64,000 bases of DNA, taken from contig CABUCA010000001.1 of the NCBI GenBank assembly GCA_902489965.1, positions 1-64,000 of the forward strand, read 5' to 3'. Under the pieces are notes generated by a model. The model made no database searches. It was not told where the DNA came from and saw only the letters and a program-made list of their open reading frames with translations. Shown here one piece after another: positions 51,391 through 60,494 of the stretch. The DNA comes from an uncultured Collinsella sp. (GTDB lineage: Bacteria; Actinomycetota; Coriobacteriia; Coriobacteriales; Coriobacteriaceae). Made by a program: the position numbers and the translations under genes. Positions within the stretch are counted from its first letter, which is position 1. Every line of letters starts with the position of its first letter.

Positions 51391-52116
51391 TTAAACAGGC
51401 TTCTTGTTGAGAATCACGCCGTTGGTGGTGTAGCCCATGCGGTCAAGTGCCTCGAGTGCAGCGGCTCCCTCGGCTTCCTTCTTAGAGGAACCGGTGCCGC
51501 GACCCTGACGAATACCATCGATCAACACCACGGCGGTAAAGGTGGGCGCATGCGCCGGGCCCTCGGAGCCAACGAGCTTATACGCCGGGGGCTCGTGACC
51601 GTCGGCTTGCACGCACTCCTGCAAAAACGACTTGGGGTTTGCAGGATGCTCAGCACGCTCGGAAGCCAAATGCGGCTTAAGCGTACGGTGAATGAACTCT
51701 GCCGCAACGTCCCAGCCGGCATCCAGGTACAGCGCGCCCACGAGCGACTCATAGACGTTCTCGAGGGCCGAATGCAGGCCGCGCGCACCAGTACCGGTCT
51801 CAGAGGCACCAAAGATGATGATGTCGTCAATGCCCAGCTCGTGAGAAACCTCGGACAGCGTAGCGCCCGAGACAAGCGACACCTTCAGGCGCGTGAGCTT
51901 GCCCTCGTCAAACTCCGGATAGGACTCAAACAGGGAGCGTGCGACCACAGCGCCCAAAATGGAATCGCCCAAGAACTCAAGGCGCTCATAGCTGGCAGAA
52001 ACCGGCTGTCCCTCGACTGCCGAGGGATGCGTAAGCGCCGCGCGCAGCAGCACCTTATTGTTGAACTCGTGGCCCAGGATTTCCTGGGCGCGCGTAAGTC
52101 GGTCGGATAAAGCCAA
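51391..52116 (-). CDS. rnc: ribonuclease III
   Basis: Cleaves double-stranded RNA, including rRNA precursors. The catalytic domain has ERLEFLGDSILG, and ENVYESLVGALYLDAGW carries the second acidic residues. A dsRNA-binding domain (PKSFLQECVQADGHEPPAYKLV, ending GSSKKEAEGAAALEAL) follows. 241 residues. The start is a TTG 8 bases after GGAGG and adjacent to the acpP stop codon. The acpP-rnc-smc-ftsY-ffh order matches the Bacillota. Confidence 0.95.
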   Translation of the reverse strand: MALSDRLTRAQEILGHEFNNKVLLRAALTHPSAVEGQPVSASYERLEFLGDSILGAVVARSLFESYPEFDEGKLTRLKVSLVSGATLSEVSHELGIDDIIIFGASETGTGARGLHSALENVYESLVGALYLDAGWDVAAEFIHRTLKPHLASERAEHPANPKSFLQECVQADGHEPPAYKLVGSEGPAHAPTFTAVVLIDGIRQGRGTGSSKKEAEGAAALEALDRMGYTTNGVILNKKPV

Positions 52117-52119
52117 GAC

Positions 52120-52362
52120 TTAGGCCTCCTTGGCAGCTTCGATAGCGTCGACGGCGTCGGCGACAGAGTTGAGCGAGAGCAGAGTCTCGTCATCGATCTC
52201 GAGGTTGAACTCGTCCTCGATAGCCGTAACCAGCTGCAGGCGCTCGAGCGAGTTGGCATCGAGGTCGTCAAAGGTGGTCTCCTCGCTAATTTCGGCAACA
52301 TCGACGCCCAGAACGTCAGCAGCGACCTCGGCGATCTTGTCGAAGATTTCGGAGCGGTCCAT
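52120..52362 (-). CDS. acpP: acyl carrier protein
   Basis: An 80-residue acidic four-helix protein that carries acyl chains. The phosphopantetheine serine is in DLDANSLERLQL (usually DSL; here NSL, still with the key Ser). The ATG (MDRSEIFDK) follows GAGAGGA. The longer upstream frame is spurious. A 20-bp palindrome in the 5' region suggests repressor control. Confidence 0.93.
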   Translation of the reverse strand: MDRSEIFDKIAEVAADVLGVDVAEISEETTFDDLDANSLERLQLVTAIEDEFNLEIDDETLLSLNSVADAVDAIEAAKEA

Positions 52363-52399
52363 AGCGCTTCCTCTCATAGTGCATGAATACCAAAAGAAT

Positions 52400-52419
52400 G
52401 GTACCGCCCGGGCGGTACC
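52400..52419. promoter_or_regulatory. candidate operator upstream of acpP
   Basis: GGTACCGCCCGGGCGGTACC is a perfect 20-bp palindrome with no spacer, 38 bp before the acpP start codon and about 8 bp downstream of the predicted transcription start. Its placement fits a repressor site; a regulator of fatty acid or phospholipid synthesis is the natural guess. A simple mRNA hairpin is the alternative. Confidence 0.65.
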
Positions 52420-52433
52420 AAGACACGGTTCTG

Positions 52434-52439
52434 ATTCTA
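52434..52439 (-). promoter_or_regulatory. predicted -10 box of the acpP promoter
   Basis: TAGAAT on the minus strand, placing the start near 52427. The -35 region (TTCGCG about 15 bases farther) is weak, which would suit a regulated promoter. Confidence 0.4.
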
Positions 52440-52486
52440 CCCCACGACGTGCGCCGCGAAGCACATAACAGCGCCCTAACTCGCTC

Positions 52487-53506
52487 TTATAAAACGATAC
52501 CGTCCATAGAGTTGGCGACATTCTCAACCAGCCCGGCGCGCACGGCTTCGGCCGCCGCGAGCGTACCGTTTTTGACAGCCTCGACTGAGGTGGCGCCATG
52601 GCCGATCAGGACCACGCCGCGCAGGCCCAGAAGAATCGCGCCGCCCTTGGCGTCGCCAGAGAGCTTGGCCTTAATCTCGCGCATCTGCTTTTTAATGAGC
52701 AGCGCGGCGATCTTGGTGCCGAGCGAGGCCATAAAGGCGCCCTTGAGCTCCTGCAGCAAAAACTTGGCAGCGCCCTCGGTAGCTTTGAGAGCGATATTAC
52801 CCGACATGCCATCGGCAACGACGACATCGAAGTTACCTGAGGTGAGGTCGGTGCCCTCGCAGTTACCAACAAAGCCGGGAACGGCGGCCTTCATAGCAGG
52901 GAAACAGGCCTTGGTAAAGTTGGAGCCCTTCTCATCCTCGGTGCCGTTGGCAAGCAGGCCCACGCGAGGATGCTCGATGCCCAGGACGACGCGGGCATAG
53001 GCGCTACCCATCTGGGCAAAACGCACCATGTCATCGACCTCCACATCGGGGTTGGCACCCATGTCGCACAGCACCGTCAGACCGCCGGCGCGATTGGGCA
53101 GCGCATTGGTCAGACAGGGGCGCACCGGCTGCTTCTTGCCTTCGGCCTGATACCTAAACGGCGTCACATAGGCGGTGGCGGCGGCGGTCATGGCACCGGT
53201 GGAGCCGGCGGAGAAGAACGCATCCGCGTTGCCCTTCTTAATGGCGCGGCAAGAAAGCACGATCGACGACTTACGCTTGGTCATCACGGCGCGAATGGGA
53301 TCGTCATCCATGGCGATAACGTCAGGCGCCTCAAGGGCCTCAACACGTGCATGGGAAGCTGCAAAGGGATTGACGATTTCGGCGGGACCAGCTGCCAAGA
53401 CCTCGATATCGGGATCGGCGGCAAGCGCAGCCTCGATACCATCAAGAACAACCTGAGGTTTCTCGTCTCCGCCCACAACGTCTACACAAACGCGAACGTT
53501 ACTCAT
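52487..53506 (-). CDS. plsX: phosphate acyltransferase PlsX
   Basis: Converts acyl-ACP to acyl-phosphate for phospholipid synthesis. The 339 residues carry CVDVVGGDEKPQVVLDG at the N-terminus, IVLSCRAIKKGNADAFFSAGSTGAMTAAA and VVADGMSGNIALKATEGAAKF. The AAGGAG site is 8 bases before the ATG. It follows rpmF, with a terminator hairpin between, and precedes acpP. The rpmF-plsX linkage is widespread. Confidence 0.95.
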   Translation of the reverse strand: MSNVRVCVDVVGGDEKPQVVLDGIEAALAADPDIEVLAAGPAEIVNPFAASHARVEALEAPDVIAMDDDPIRAVMTKRKSSIVLSCRAIKKGNADAFFSAGSTGAMTAAATAYVTPFRYQAEGKKQPVRPCLTNALPNRAGGLTVLCDMGANPDVEVDDMVRFAQMGSAYARVVLGIEHPRVGLLANGTEDEKGSNFTKACFPAMKAAVPGFVGNCEGTDLTSGNFDVVVADGMSGNIALKATEGAAKFLLQELKGAFMASLGTKIAALLIKKQMREIKAKLSGDAKGGAILLGLRGVVLIGHGATSVEAVKNGTLAAAEAVRAGLVENVANSMDGIVL

Positions 53507-53524
53507 AATACATGCTCCTTATAC

Positions 53525-53556
53525 AAAAATGGCCGACTCATTGAGCCGGCCATTGT
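53525..53556 (-). terminator. terminator between rpmF and plsX
   Basis: ATGGCCG-CTC/GAG-CGGCCAT with one internal mismatch is followed on the minus strand by TTTTTG. Partial termination would lower plsX relative to ribosomal protein L32. Confidence 0.75.
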
Positions 53557-53594
53557 GGTTCCATTTGGAACGGCATCGCATCCAGAGTATACCG

Positions 53595-53774
53595 TTACTC
53601 GGTAACGATAACCTCGCGGTCCTTGTAGAAACCGCAGCTGGGGCACACGTGATGCGGGAGCTTGACAGCACCGCAACGGGGGCACGTGGACTGAGCCGCA
53701 GCCGAGATCTTCATGTTGGCGGAACGACGGGTGTGAGTGCGGATACGACCCTGCTTTTGTTTAGGTACGGGCAT
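53595..53774 (-). CDS. rpmF: 50S ribosomal protein L32
   Basis: A 59-residue protein reading MPVPKQKQGRIRTHTRRSAN, then a zinc ribbon with CPRC and CPSC (four cysteines), and ending KDREVIVTE. It is the zinc-binding form of L32. The start ATG follows AAGGTCACT. It lies between the DUF177 gene and plsX, the standard position. Confidence 0.95.
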   Translation of the reverse strand: MPVPKQKQGRIRTHTRRSANMKISAAAQSTCPRCGAVKLPHHVCPSCGFYKDREVIVTE

Positions 53775-53838
53775 AGTGACCTTCCTTATGAACTATCCAG
53801 TGTGGCGATTACGCGCAAGTAGCGATACTACCACAGTT

Positions 53839-54393
53839 TTACTCATCAAGCTTGAGATTCTTCAATGCTGCAAATGGATTTTCCGTGGCAGCGGCCCATT
53901 CTGCCTCTGCCTGGGCGGCGCAATCGCATTGCTCGACGTTGAGATTGCAACCGCATGTGGGGCACAGACCACGGCAATCGGGCTTGCAGAGCACCACAAA
54001 CGGCGTGTCCATAACGACCGCGTCATTGATAGGCTCACCCAGATCAACGATACGGTCCTCACCCAGGAGCTCGTAGCCGTCCTCGTAGGCCTCGGGATCC
54101 TCGGGCTCCTCAAAGAGGTAGAACTCCTCGATCTCGCCGGCGATATCAAACGAGGCGGGCTCCAGGCAACGGTCGCACTCGCCGGTGGCGTGCGCGCGAA
54201 CCATGCCCGTGAGCAAGACACCGGTACCGGCATTGGTAAAGACAACGTCGTAGTCGATGCCGTCCTGTAGCTGGTACTCCTTCTCGCCCACCGTGTAGGT
54301 GGCGACATCGACCTTACCGGTCAGCGGATACGAATCTCCAGGAAACTCGAGCTGCTCGGAAAGATCGACGGTAACGCTCGGGAACTCAGCCAT
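53839..54393 (-). CDS. DUF177 (YceD) family protein
   Basis: A 184-residue protein of the YceD group, commonly next to rpmF and implicated in 23S rRNA maturation in some bacteria. Key features are GECDRCLEPASFDIAGEI and the Cys-rich CKPDCRGLCPTCGCNLN toward the C-terminus. The ATG shares a base with the upstream stop codon (TAATG). Confidence 0.88.
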   Translation of the reverse strand: MAEFPSVTVDLSEQLEFPGDSYPLTGKVDVATYTVGEKEYQLQDGIDYDVVFTNAGTGVLLTGMVRAHATGECDRCLEPASFDIAGEIEEFYLFEEPEDPEAYEDGYELLGEDRIVDLGEPINDAVVMDTPFVVLCKPDCRGLCPTCGCNLNVEQCDCAAQAEAEWAAATENPFAALKNLKLDE

Positions 54394-54890
54394 TACCACT
54401 GACCATTCTGCTGGGCGGCACCCTCGTTGAGCTGCTGACGGCAACGGGTAACGGTGCCGGTCAGGCTCTTGAGGTTCTCCTCCAGGTGCGTAAAGACCTG
54501 CTCTGCGTAGTCCTCGGCAGCATAACGCGTCTCGCGCTCGTACTGCTGGGCACGATCGCGGATGTCGTCGGCCTGCTGCTGCGCAAGGCGGACGATCTCC
54601 TGCTCACCGGCAATGGTGAGGGCCTGCTGCTGAGCGTCGGCGATGATGGAATCGGCCTGAGCGGCGGCGGAAGCCATAAGCTCCTCGCGCTCCTTAAGGA
54701 TACGGCGGGACTTCTGCCACTCCTCGGGATAGCTCATGCGGATCTCGTCGAGGATGTTGAAGAACACGTCGGCGTCGATGACCTTGAACTGAGCGTTCTT
54801 GCCGAAAGGCGGCTTGGCTTCCTCGATCAGCCCTTCGAGCTCATCGACCAAGCTGACGATCCTATCGCCAGGAAAATTCTCGCCCGGCAT
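54393..54890 (-). CDS. SepIVA-like coiled-coil protein
   Basis: A 165-residue acidic helical protein with DADVFFNILDEIRMSYPEEW near the start and a long coiled coil (about 60-150; REELMASAAAQADSIIADAQ). It is often labelled ATPase or ATP synthase b-like, but no ATPase motif is present. In Mycobacterium the gene beside the DUF177 gene near rnc and smc is sepIVA (Rv2927c), a DivIVA-related septation factor; the neighbourhood and build match. A division or envelope role is therefore inferred. The start is the ATG 5 bases after AAAGGAG. Confidence 0.65.
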   Translation of the reverse strand: MPGENFPGDRIVSLVDELEGLIEEAKPPFGKNAQFKVIDADVFFNILDEIRMSYPEEWQKSRRILKEREELMASAAAQADSIIADAQQQALTIAGEQEIVRLAQQQADDIRDRAQQYERETRYAAEDYAEQVFTHLEENLKSLTGTVTRCRQQLNEGAAQQNGQW

Positions 54891-54958
54891 CCGGTCTCCT
54901 TTCATAGGTAACATATCATCGTGCTAGTTTACCACATGCCACCAGGCAATAAAAAACG

Positions 54959-55456
54959 TCACGAAAAGCGATGTCTGAGCGCTTCGACCACGTTGGACGG
55001 GACAAACGTCGATACATCGCTGCCGAGCGAGGCGATCTGGCGAACGACCGAGCTCGAGATATAGCCGTACTGCGGCGCACTCATGACAAAGATGGACTCC
55101 AGCTCGCTATCCAAGCGATAATTGAGGTCGGCCTGCTGCAGCTCGTACTCAAAGTCGGTCATAGCGCGCAGGCCCTTGACCACGGCCCCCGCCCCCTGCT
55201 CGCGAGCGAAGTCGACCAAGAGGCCGGTAAAGGGCAGGACCTCGACGCCGTCAAAATCACCGAGCGCCTCGCGGGCCAGCGCCACGCGCTCATCGAGCAT
55301 AAACGTGGTGCCCACACCGTTTTTACCCTGCGATTCGGCCACGGCGACAATCACGCTGGGAAAGATGCGTCGGGCGCGGCGGATCACATCGATATGGCCA
55401 AACGTGATGGGATCGAAGGTGCCCGGGACGATCACGCGGTTGATGGTGTCATTCAT
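54959..55456 (-). CDS. coaD: phosphopantetheine adenylyltransferase
   Basis: Makes dephospho-CoA. It shows the nucleotidyltransferase T/HxGH motif in VPGTFDPITFGHIDVIRRA, VVKGLRAMTDFEYELQ and the YISSSVVRQIA end. At 165 residues it is typical. The ATG follows AGGAGG by 6 bases and overlaps the rsmD end by 8 bases; the rsmD-coaD pair is widely conserved. Confidence 0.95.
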   Translation of the reverse strand: MNDTINRVIVPGTFDPITFGHIDVIRRARRIFPSVIVAVAESQGKNGVGTTFMLDERVALAREALGDFDGVEVLPFTGLLVDFAREQGAGAVVKGLRAMTDFEYELQQADLNYRLDSELESIFVMSAPQYGYISSSVVRQIASLGSDVSTFVPSNVVEALRHRFS

Positions 55457-56105
55457 GGGCGTCCTCCTGAAACGTCGTGGCATCGTTGTTATCAGCATCG
55501 GTGACGGCACTATCGCCCTCACCGTCATCATCGCCGACCCAACGAAGCAGGTCGACCGAGGTAATGCCGTAGCGCTTCTCACGTACAGTCTCAAAGCCTA
55601 CCGGATGCGCGCCCGCATCGGCGGCGGCATGCTCAAACAGGGCAAAAGCGCCAGGTGCAAACAGACCCTGCTGAGCCAGGTTCTGCAGCAGTTCCTCGAC
55701 CGGCTCGGCACCATAAGCATAGGGCGGGTCGAGCAGGACCAGATCAAAGGGGCCGCCCGGCACACGACCGCGCGAGGCACTCGCCAGCATGTCGCCCGTG
55801 ACCACACGCCAACGTGAACGGTCACGGCAGAGCGACTCGATATTCTTGGTAATGAGCCGCGCGGCGTTGCGATCGATCTCAAACGTCGTGAGCGAGCGGG
55901 CCCCACGAGAGAGCATCTCTAACCCTAAGGCGCCGGAGCCGCCAAAGGCGTCCAGCACACGGACCTCGTCCAGATCGAAGTCGAATGCCGACATGACCAT
56001 AGATGCGCACGCCTCGCGTACGCGATCAGTCGTGGGGCGGGTGACATCGCGACCACGGGGCTCCTCGATCTTACGACCGCGCCATTCGCCGCCGATGATT
56101 CTCAT
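55449..56105 (-). CDS. rsmD: 16S rRNA (guanine966-N2)-methyltransferase
   Basis: An S-adenosylmethionine methyltransferase with VLDAFGGSGALGLEMLSRGA (SAM site) and the catalytic LLDPPYAYG. It starts MRIIGGEWRGRKI, the typical N-terminal motif. 218 residues, with a 25-residue acidic tail beyond the core. It overlaps recG by 4 bases. Confidence 0.93.
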   Translation of the reverse strand: MRIIGGEWRGRKIEEPRGRDVTRPTTDRVREACASMVMSAFDFDLDEVRVLDAFGGSGALGLEMLSRGARSLTTFEIDRNAARLITKNIESLCRDRSRWRVVTGDMLASASRGRVPGGPFDLVLLDPPYAYGAEPVEELLQNLAQQGLFAPGAFALFEHAAADAGAHPVGFETVREKRYGITSVDLLRWVGDDDGEGDSAVTDADNNDATTFQEDAHE

Positions 56106-58279
56106 CCTCCGCTGACCTCCTTAAAAATGTGTCGATATCGCATGGCGACCGCATCGCGCAGAGGGCGCGTCGCCACGGAGTCAAGGGTGCAAGCATACCG
56201 CAAGAGCTCGACCGCGTCCAAATGGGCCCACTCGATCAGCTCCTCGTCGGCATCCAGGTCGACAAAGCGCAGGGTCACACCACCATGCTGGCGGTACCCC
56301 AGGATTTCGCCCTCGTGGCGCAAACGCAGGTCCATTTGGGCGAGCGTAAAGCCGTCCGAGGTCTTTTCGAGCGACTGGAGACGGTCTTGCGCCGCCGATG
56401 CGCCGCCGTTGCCCTTGGAGTGCGTCATAACCAGGCAGGTGCCCGACACGCTGCCGCGGCCCACGCGACCGCGCAGCTGGTGCAAGGCCGCCAAGCCAAA
56501 GCGCTCACCGTTCTCGATGACCATAACGGTGGCGTTAGGCACGTCGACGCCCACCTCGACCACCGTAGTCGAGACGAGCACGTCGATCTCGCCACGCTTG
56601 AAGGCATCGATGACCCGATCCTTCTCCCCCGCTGGCATACGGCCGTGAAGGCGCTCGATGGCAAGACCCGGCAACGCCAGACGCAGGCGGTCGAGCTCGG
56701 TTGCCGTATCGTGCAGTGGCACGGGGACCGTCACGCGGCCCTCGTCGTCGCGGGCGATACCGGGCACGTCTTCCAGCTCATCGGCCGAGTCACTCGGCTC
56801 CACGAGCGGACAAATCACGTAGGCCTGCTGACCCTTTTCATGCGCCTCGCGGATGGCGCCATAGGCGAGGTCACGGCTCGACTCGGTGAGCACGCGTGTC
56901 GTCACGCCAGCACCAGGGACGGGCCGATGGCGAATGATGCTCGTGTCCAGATCGCCGTAGACCGAAAGCGCCAGCGTACGCGGGATGGGCGTCGCCGTCA
57001 TAACGAGCAGATCGGCACCCGGTCCCTTTGCGCGCAGGGCGTTGCGTTGGCCGACGCCAAACCGGTGCTGTTCATCGATGACCACGAGCGACAGATGCTT
57101 GAACGCAACGTTATCCGAAAGAACCGCGTGGGTGCCAAAGAGCACGTTAAGCTCGCCCGATTCCAGCTGTGCATGGATGCGCTCGCGCTCTGCGGCCGGC
57201 GTGGCACCCGTCAGAAGTGCCCAGGACATGCCGGCCTGGGAGAGCAGAGGGCCGGTCTTATCGGCATATTGGCGCGCCAGCACGCCCGTGGGCGCCATAA
57301 CGCAGGCCTGCGTGCCGCTATCGGCAGCCACAGCCAGCGCGCAGGCGGCAACGGCGGTCTTACCGGTACCGACATCGCCCAGCAGCAGACGGTTCATCAC
57401 GCGCCCGCCATCGCACATATCGCGCAGGATATCTTGGAACGCGGCCTCCTGCTCGTCGCTCAGCGAAAACGGCAGGGCTTGCTTGAGCACGGCCAGGTGC
57501 TCGCCCGCGGTGTGGGCATAGGGCACCACATCGACCAGGCCGCCGTCGTTGCGCAGGCGCAGCGCCAGCTGCAGGTAGAGGCACTCCTCGTAGGCAAGCC
57601 GTGCGCGCGCGATATCGCGCTCGGCCATACTCGATGGAAAATGGATTGAGCGCAGCGCGCGGGCATTGCTCATCAGGCGACGCTTAACGCGCAGCGGTGC
57701 CGGAATGGGATCAAAGGGATTGCCGACGACCTCGAGCGCGCCGCTTACGATGCGGCGCATCCACGCCTGGCTCACGCCATCACTCACGTAATGGACCGGC
57801 AGGATAGTGCCCGCGGCACGCCCTTCCTCGAGCTTTTCAAAGTGCGGCGAGGCCATCTGCTTAAAACCGTAGGCAAACTCAACCTTGCCCATCACGGCCA
57901 GGCGGTCGCCCTGCTTAAGCTGCTGGGCAATCCAGGGCTGGCGGAAAAAGGCGACCTGCAGCACGCCTGTCTCGTCAACGAGTGAGACCTCGGTAACCTG
58001 CATGCGCGGACGCGGCTGCTTTTGGACGATACGATCGACCGTGGCGATGATGGTGCACACGGTACCGATGGGCGCCATCTCGATGGACCAGGAGCGCGTA
58101 AAGTCGAGGTATCGATGAGGGATATGGAGAAGGAGGTCCCCCACCGTCCGAATTCCCAGACGGCGAAGGGCCTCCTCACGTTTACCCGAAACATATTTGA
58201 GTCGCGCAATATCCTCGTCGAGCGCATTGCTCTGGGCAAAGCGATCCGAGACGCGCGGCACGGAGCAGAGCTCGGACAT
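56102..58279 (-). CDS. recG: ATP-dependent DNA helicase RecG
   Basis: Remodels stalled forks and branched DNA. It has an N-terminal wedge/OB-fold domain (RYLDFTRSWSIEMAPIG), the helicase motif I LLLGDVGTGKTAVAACA, motif II VIDEQHRFGV, motif III MTATPIPRTLALSVYGDLD, motif V TTVVEVGVDVPNATVM and motif VI QLRGRVGRG. The start ATG (MSELCSVPRV) gives 725 residues; an upstream TTG overlaps the previous gene. It is followed by rsmD. Confidence 0.94.
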   Translation of the reverse strand: MSELCSVPRVSDRFAQSNALDEDIARLKYVSGKREEALRRLGIRTVGDLLLHIPHRYLDFTRSWSIEMAPIGTVCTIIATVDRIVQKQPRPRMQVTEVSLVDETGVLQVAFFRQPWIAQQLKQGDRLAVMGKVEFAYGFKQMASPHFEKLEEGRAAGTILPVHYVSDGVSQAWMRRIVSGALEVVGNPFDPIPAPLRVKRRLMSNARALRSIHFPSSMAERDIARARLAYEECLYLQLALRLRNDGGLVDVVPYAHTAGEHLAVLKQALPFSLSDEQEAAFQDILRDMCDGGRVMNRLLLGDVGTGKTAVAACALAVAADSGTQACVMAPTGVLARQYADKTGPLLSQAGMSWALLTGATPAAERERIHAQLESGELNVLFGTHAVLSDNVAFKHLSLVVIDEQHRFGVGQRNALRAKGPGADLLVMTATPIPRTLALSVYGDLDTSIIRHRPVPGAGVTTRVLTESSRDLAYGAIREAHEKGQQAYVICPLVEPSDSADELEDVPGIARDDEGRVTVPVPLHDTATELDRLRLALPGLAIERLHGRMPAGEKDRVIDAFKRGEIDVLVSTTVVEVGVDVPNATVMVIENGERFGLAALHQLRGRVGRGSVSGTCLVMTHSKGNGGASAAQDRLQSLEKTSDGFTLAQMDLRLRHEGEILGYRQHGGVTLRFVDLDADEELIEWAHLDAVELLRYACTLDSVATRPLRDAVAMRYRHIFKEVSGG

Positions 58280-58289
58280 GGGCAGATGC

Positions 58290-59951
58290 CTACTCAATCG
58301 AGAAGATCACGGGATAGAGCGGCTGCTCGCCACGATGGGCGTCGATCTCCAGGTCGGGCTGAGCCTCCTCGATAGCGTCGACGATCTCCTGGAAGGCTTC
58401 ATCGGACAGCTCCTCGCCGGCCAGAATCGTCAGCGCGTCGCCCTCCTCTTCCTCCTGCATGCGGTTGATGCAATCGAGCGTGACCTGCTTCACGTCGGAG
58501 CCGACGACATCGATGGAGCCGGCAATGATGCCCATGACGTCACCGGAGTGAATTGGCGAACCGTCGGAGGCGCTGGAGTCGCGCACGGCGCGGGTGACCT
58601 CGCCATCGCGGACCTCGCTGATGGCGTCGACCATAGCGGCGACGGCATCCTCGAGCTCGGAATCGGGCAGGACCGCGAACAGCGCGGAGAAGGCCTGCGG
58701 AACGGTCTTGGTGGGAACGACGGCGACCTTCTTGTCGGTGCAGGCTGAGGCAGCGGCCTCAGCGGCCATGCGAATGTTGCCGTTGTTGGGCAGAATGATG
58801 ACCGAGGTCGCGTTGACCTGGTCAACAGCGCCCAGCAGGTCTGCAGTCGAGGGGTTCATGGTCTGACCACCCGACACGATCACGTCGACGCCGAGGGACT
58901 TGAGGATGTCTGCCTCGCCGGACCCAGCGGCAACGGCGACAAAGCCCAGCGCCTTGGCGGGCTCGGCGGCCTTTTCCTGGTCCTCATGAATCTTGGCGGT
59001 ACGGTCGTGGGCCTCCATCTCCATGTTGTGGATAAAGACCTCGTAGATCTGACCAAGCTGAAGCATGTGCTCGAGCACCAGGTTGGGGGTGTTGGAGTGC
59101 ACGTGGATCTTGTAATCGGGGTAGGCGCCCACGAGTAGCTCACAGTCGCCCATGGAACCCAGGAACTTAAGGCACTCATCCTCGTCAAAGGGAGCGTCAG
59201 CCTTAAAGAGGAACTCGTTGCAGTAGCGGAACTCCGAGCCCTCCCAGTCGTCGTTGGCCTCGATCTCAACGCGATTGAGGGCCGCGTCGCGGGCAGAGCC
59301 AGCGGAATCAAACGTGGCGGAGAAATCCTCGACCACGGTGCTGCGGCCAAGAGCGGCGGCAACAAAGTTCTCAAGGAAAATAGCAAAGCCAAAGGCGCCG
59401 GAGTCGACCACGCCGTTCTCCTTCAGAACGGGCAGCAGGTCGGGCGTGCGAGCGACGGACTGGTAGGCCTCGACGACGATGGCATCGAGCGCGTCCTCGG
59501 CCGAGAACTTCTTCTTTTCGCACTCATCGGCCTTGGTCGAGACATCGCGCAGGACCGTGAGGATCGTGCCCTCGATGGGCTTGCGGACAGCCTGGAAGGC
59601 AACCTTGACGGCACGACGGAAGGCGAAGGCAATGTTGGCGGACGTAATAGGCTCGTCGGCAGAGACAAGGCCCTCGGCCACGCCGCGCAGAATCTGCGAC
59701 GTGATAACGCCAGAGTTACCGCGGGCACCCATCAGGGAGCCGTGGGTGATGGCGCCGGCGATGGCTTCCATGTCGGCGTCGGCAGGAAGGGCGGAGAGCT
59801 CCTTGGTCACCGAGGCAAGCGTGAGCGACATATTGGTGCCGGTATCGCCATCGGGTACGGGGAAGACGTTGAGCTTATTGATCTCCTCGGCCTTGTCGGA
59901 AACGGCAGCCGCAGCGATCGGAAAACAGGTGCGAATGGTCTTTGCAATCAT
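58290..59951 (-). CDS. fakA: DAK2/DegV-related kinase (FakA/YloV-like)
   Basis: The N-terminal DAK2-like domain binds ATP (NVFPVPDGDTGTNMSLTL, HGSLMGARGNSGVITSQ). The C-terminal half has the DegV-related domain with INVSGGQTMNPS-like VDVIVSGGQTMNPSTADLL. In staphylococci FakA is the ATP-binding half of fatty acid kinase. A FakB (DegV) partner is not in the window. 553 residues. It lies between asp23 and recG, as in Bacillus (yloU-yloV-recG). Confidence 0.85.
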   Translation of the reverse strand: MIAKTIRTCFPIAAAAVSDKAEEINKLNVFPVPDGDTGTNMSLTLASVTKELSALPADADMEAIAGAITHGSLMGARGNSGVITSQILRGVAEGLVSADEPITSANIAFAFRRAVKVAFQAVRKPIEGTILTVLRDVSTKADECEKKKFSAEDALDAIVVEAYQSVARTPDLLPVLKENGVVDSGAFGFAIFLENFVAAALGRSTVVEDFSATFDSAGSARDAALNRVEIEANDDWEGSEFRYCNEFLFKADAPFDEDECLKFLGSMGDCELLVGAYPDYKIHVHSNTPNLVLEHMLQLGQIYEVFIHNMEMEAHDRTAKIHEDQEKAAEPAKALGFVAVAAGSGEADILKSLGVDVIVSGGQTMNPSTADLLGAVDQVNATSVIILPNNGNIRMAAEAAASACTDKKVAVVPTKTVPQAFSALFAVLPDSELEDAVAAMVDAISEVRDGEVTRAVRDSSASDGSPIHSGDVMGIIAGSIDVVGSDVKQVTLDCINRMQEEEEGDALTILAGEELSDEAFQEIVDAIEEAQPDLEIDAHRGEQPLYPVIFSIE

Positions 59952-59978
59952 GGGTATTTGAATCTCCGTTTTCGGATG

Positions 59979-60335
59979 CTAGTTCAGACGGCTCTTGAGC
60001 GCGTCGATATGGATGCCGATCTTAAGGCTGGCGGGATCGATCTGGGCGATTTCCTGCAGGGTAAAGGCAACGGAGCTCGAAAGATTATGGCAGACGGACT
60101 TCATGTTGACGCCGTTCTCGAGCACGACGTGAAGATCGACCGTAAGGCCGTTCTCGTCGGCGGAGACAAGCACACCCTTGCGGAGGCGCTGACCGGCAAG
60201 CAGGCGCACGCTCTCGGCGCCCTGGAGCTGTTCGGCCATACCGACGACGCCATAGCACGTCATCGCGGCATAACCGGCAATATCGGCAATAACGTCGTTC
60301 GAGACGCTCAGGCTGCCGTTAATGGTCTCAGACAC
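59979..60335 (-). CDS. Asp23/Gls24-family protein (copy 2, YloU-like)
   Basis: A 118-residue Asp23-family protein. It has the N-terminal VSNDVIADIAGYAAMTCYGVVGMA and the C-terminal IGIHIDAL block. The start is a GTG after AAGGAG (6 bases). It precedes fakA, the YloU position. It is a paralogue of the protein at 14106-14468. Confidence 0.85.
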   Translation of the reverse strand: MSETINGSLSVSNDVIADIAGYAAMTCYGVVGMAEQLQGAESVRLLAGQRLRKGVLVSADENGLTVDLHVVLENGVNMKSVCHNLSSSVAFTLQEIAQIDPASLKIGIHIDALKSRLN

Positions 60336-60494
60336 AAGAATCTCCTTTTCTTGGTGCTCGCGGCACCATGTCGTGGGAGCAATCACTGCAATATTCTACA
60401 ACGACCGCGGCATGTTGAGGTGGCGGGCCTCGGGATTACATCCTCGACACGAAATGTTGATACGGTAACGTTCGCGAACGGCGATCGCGGCATG

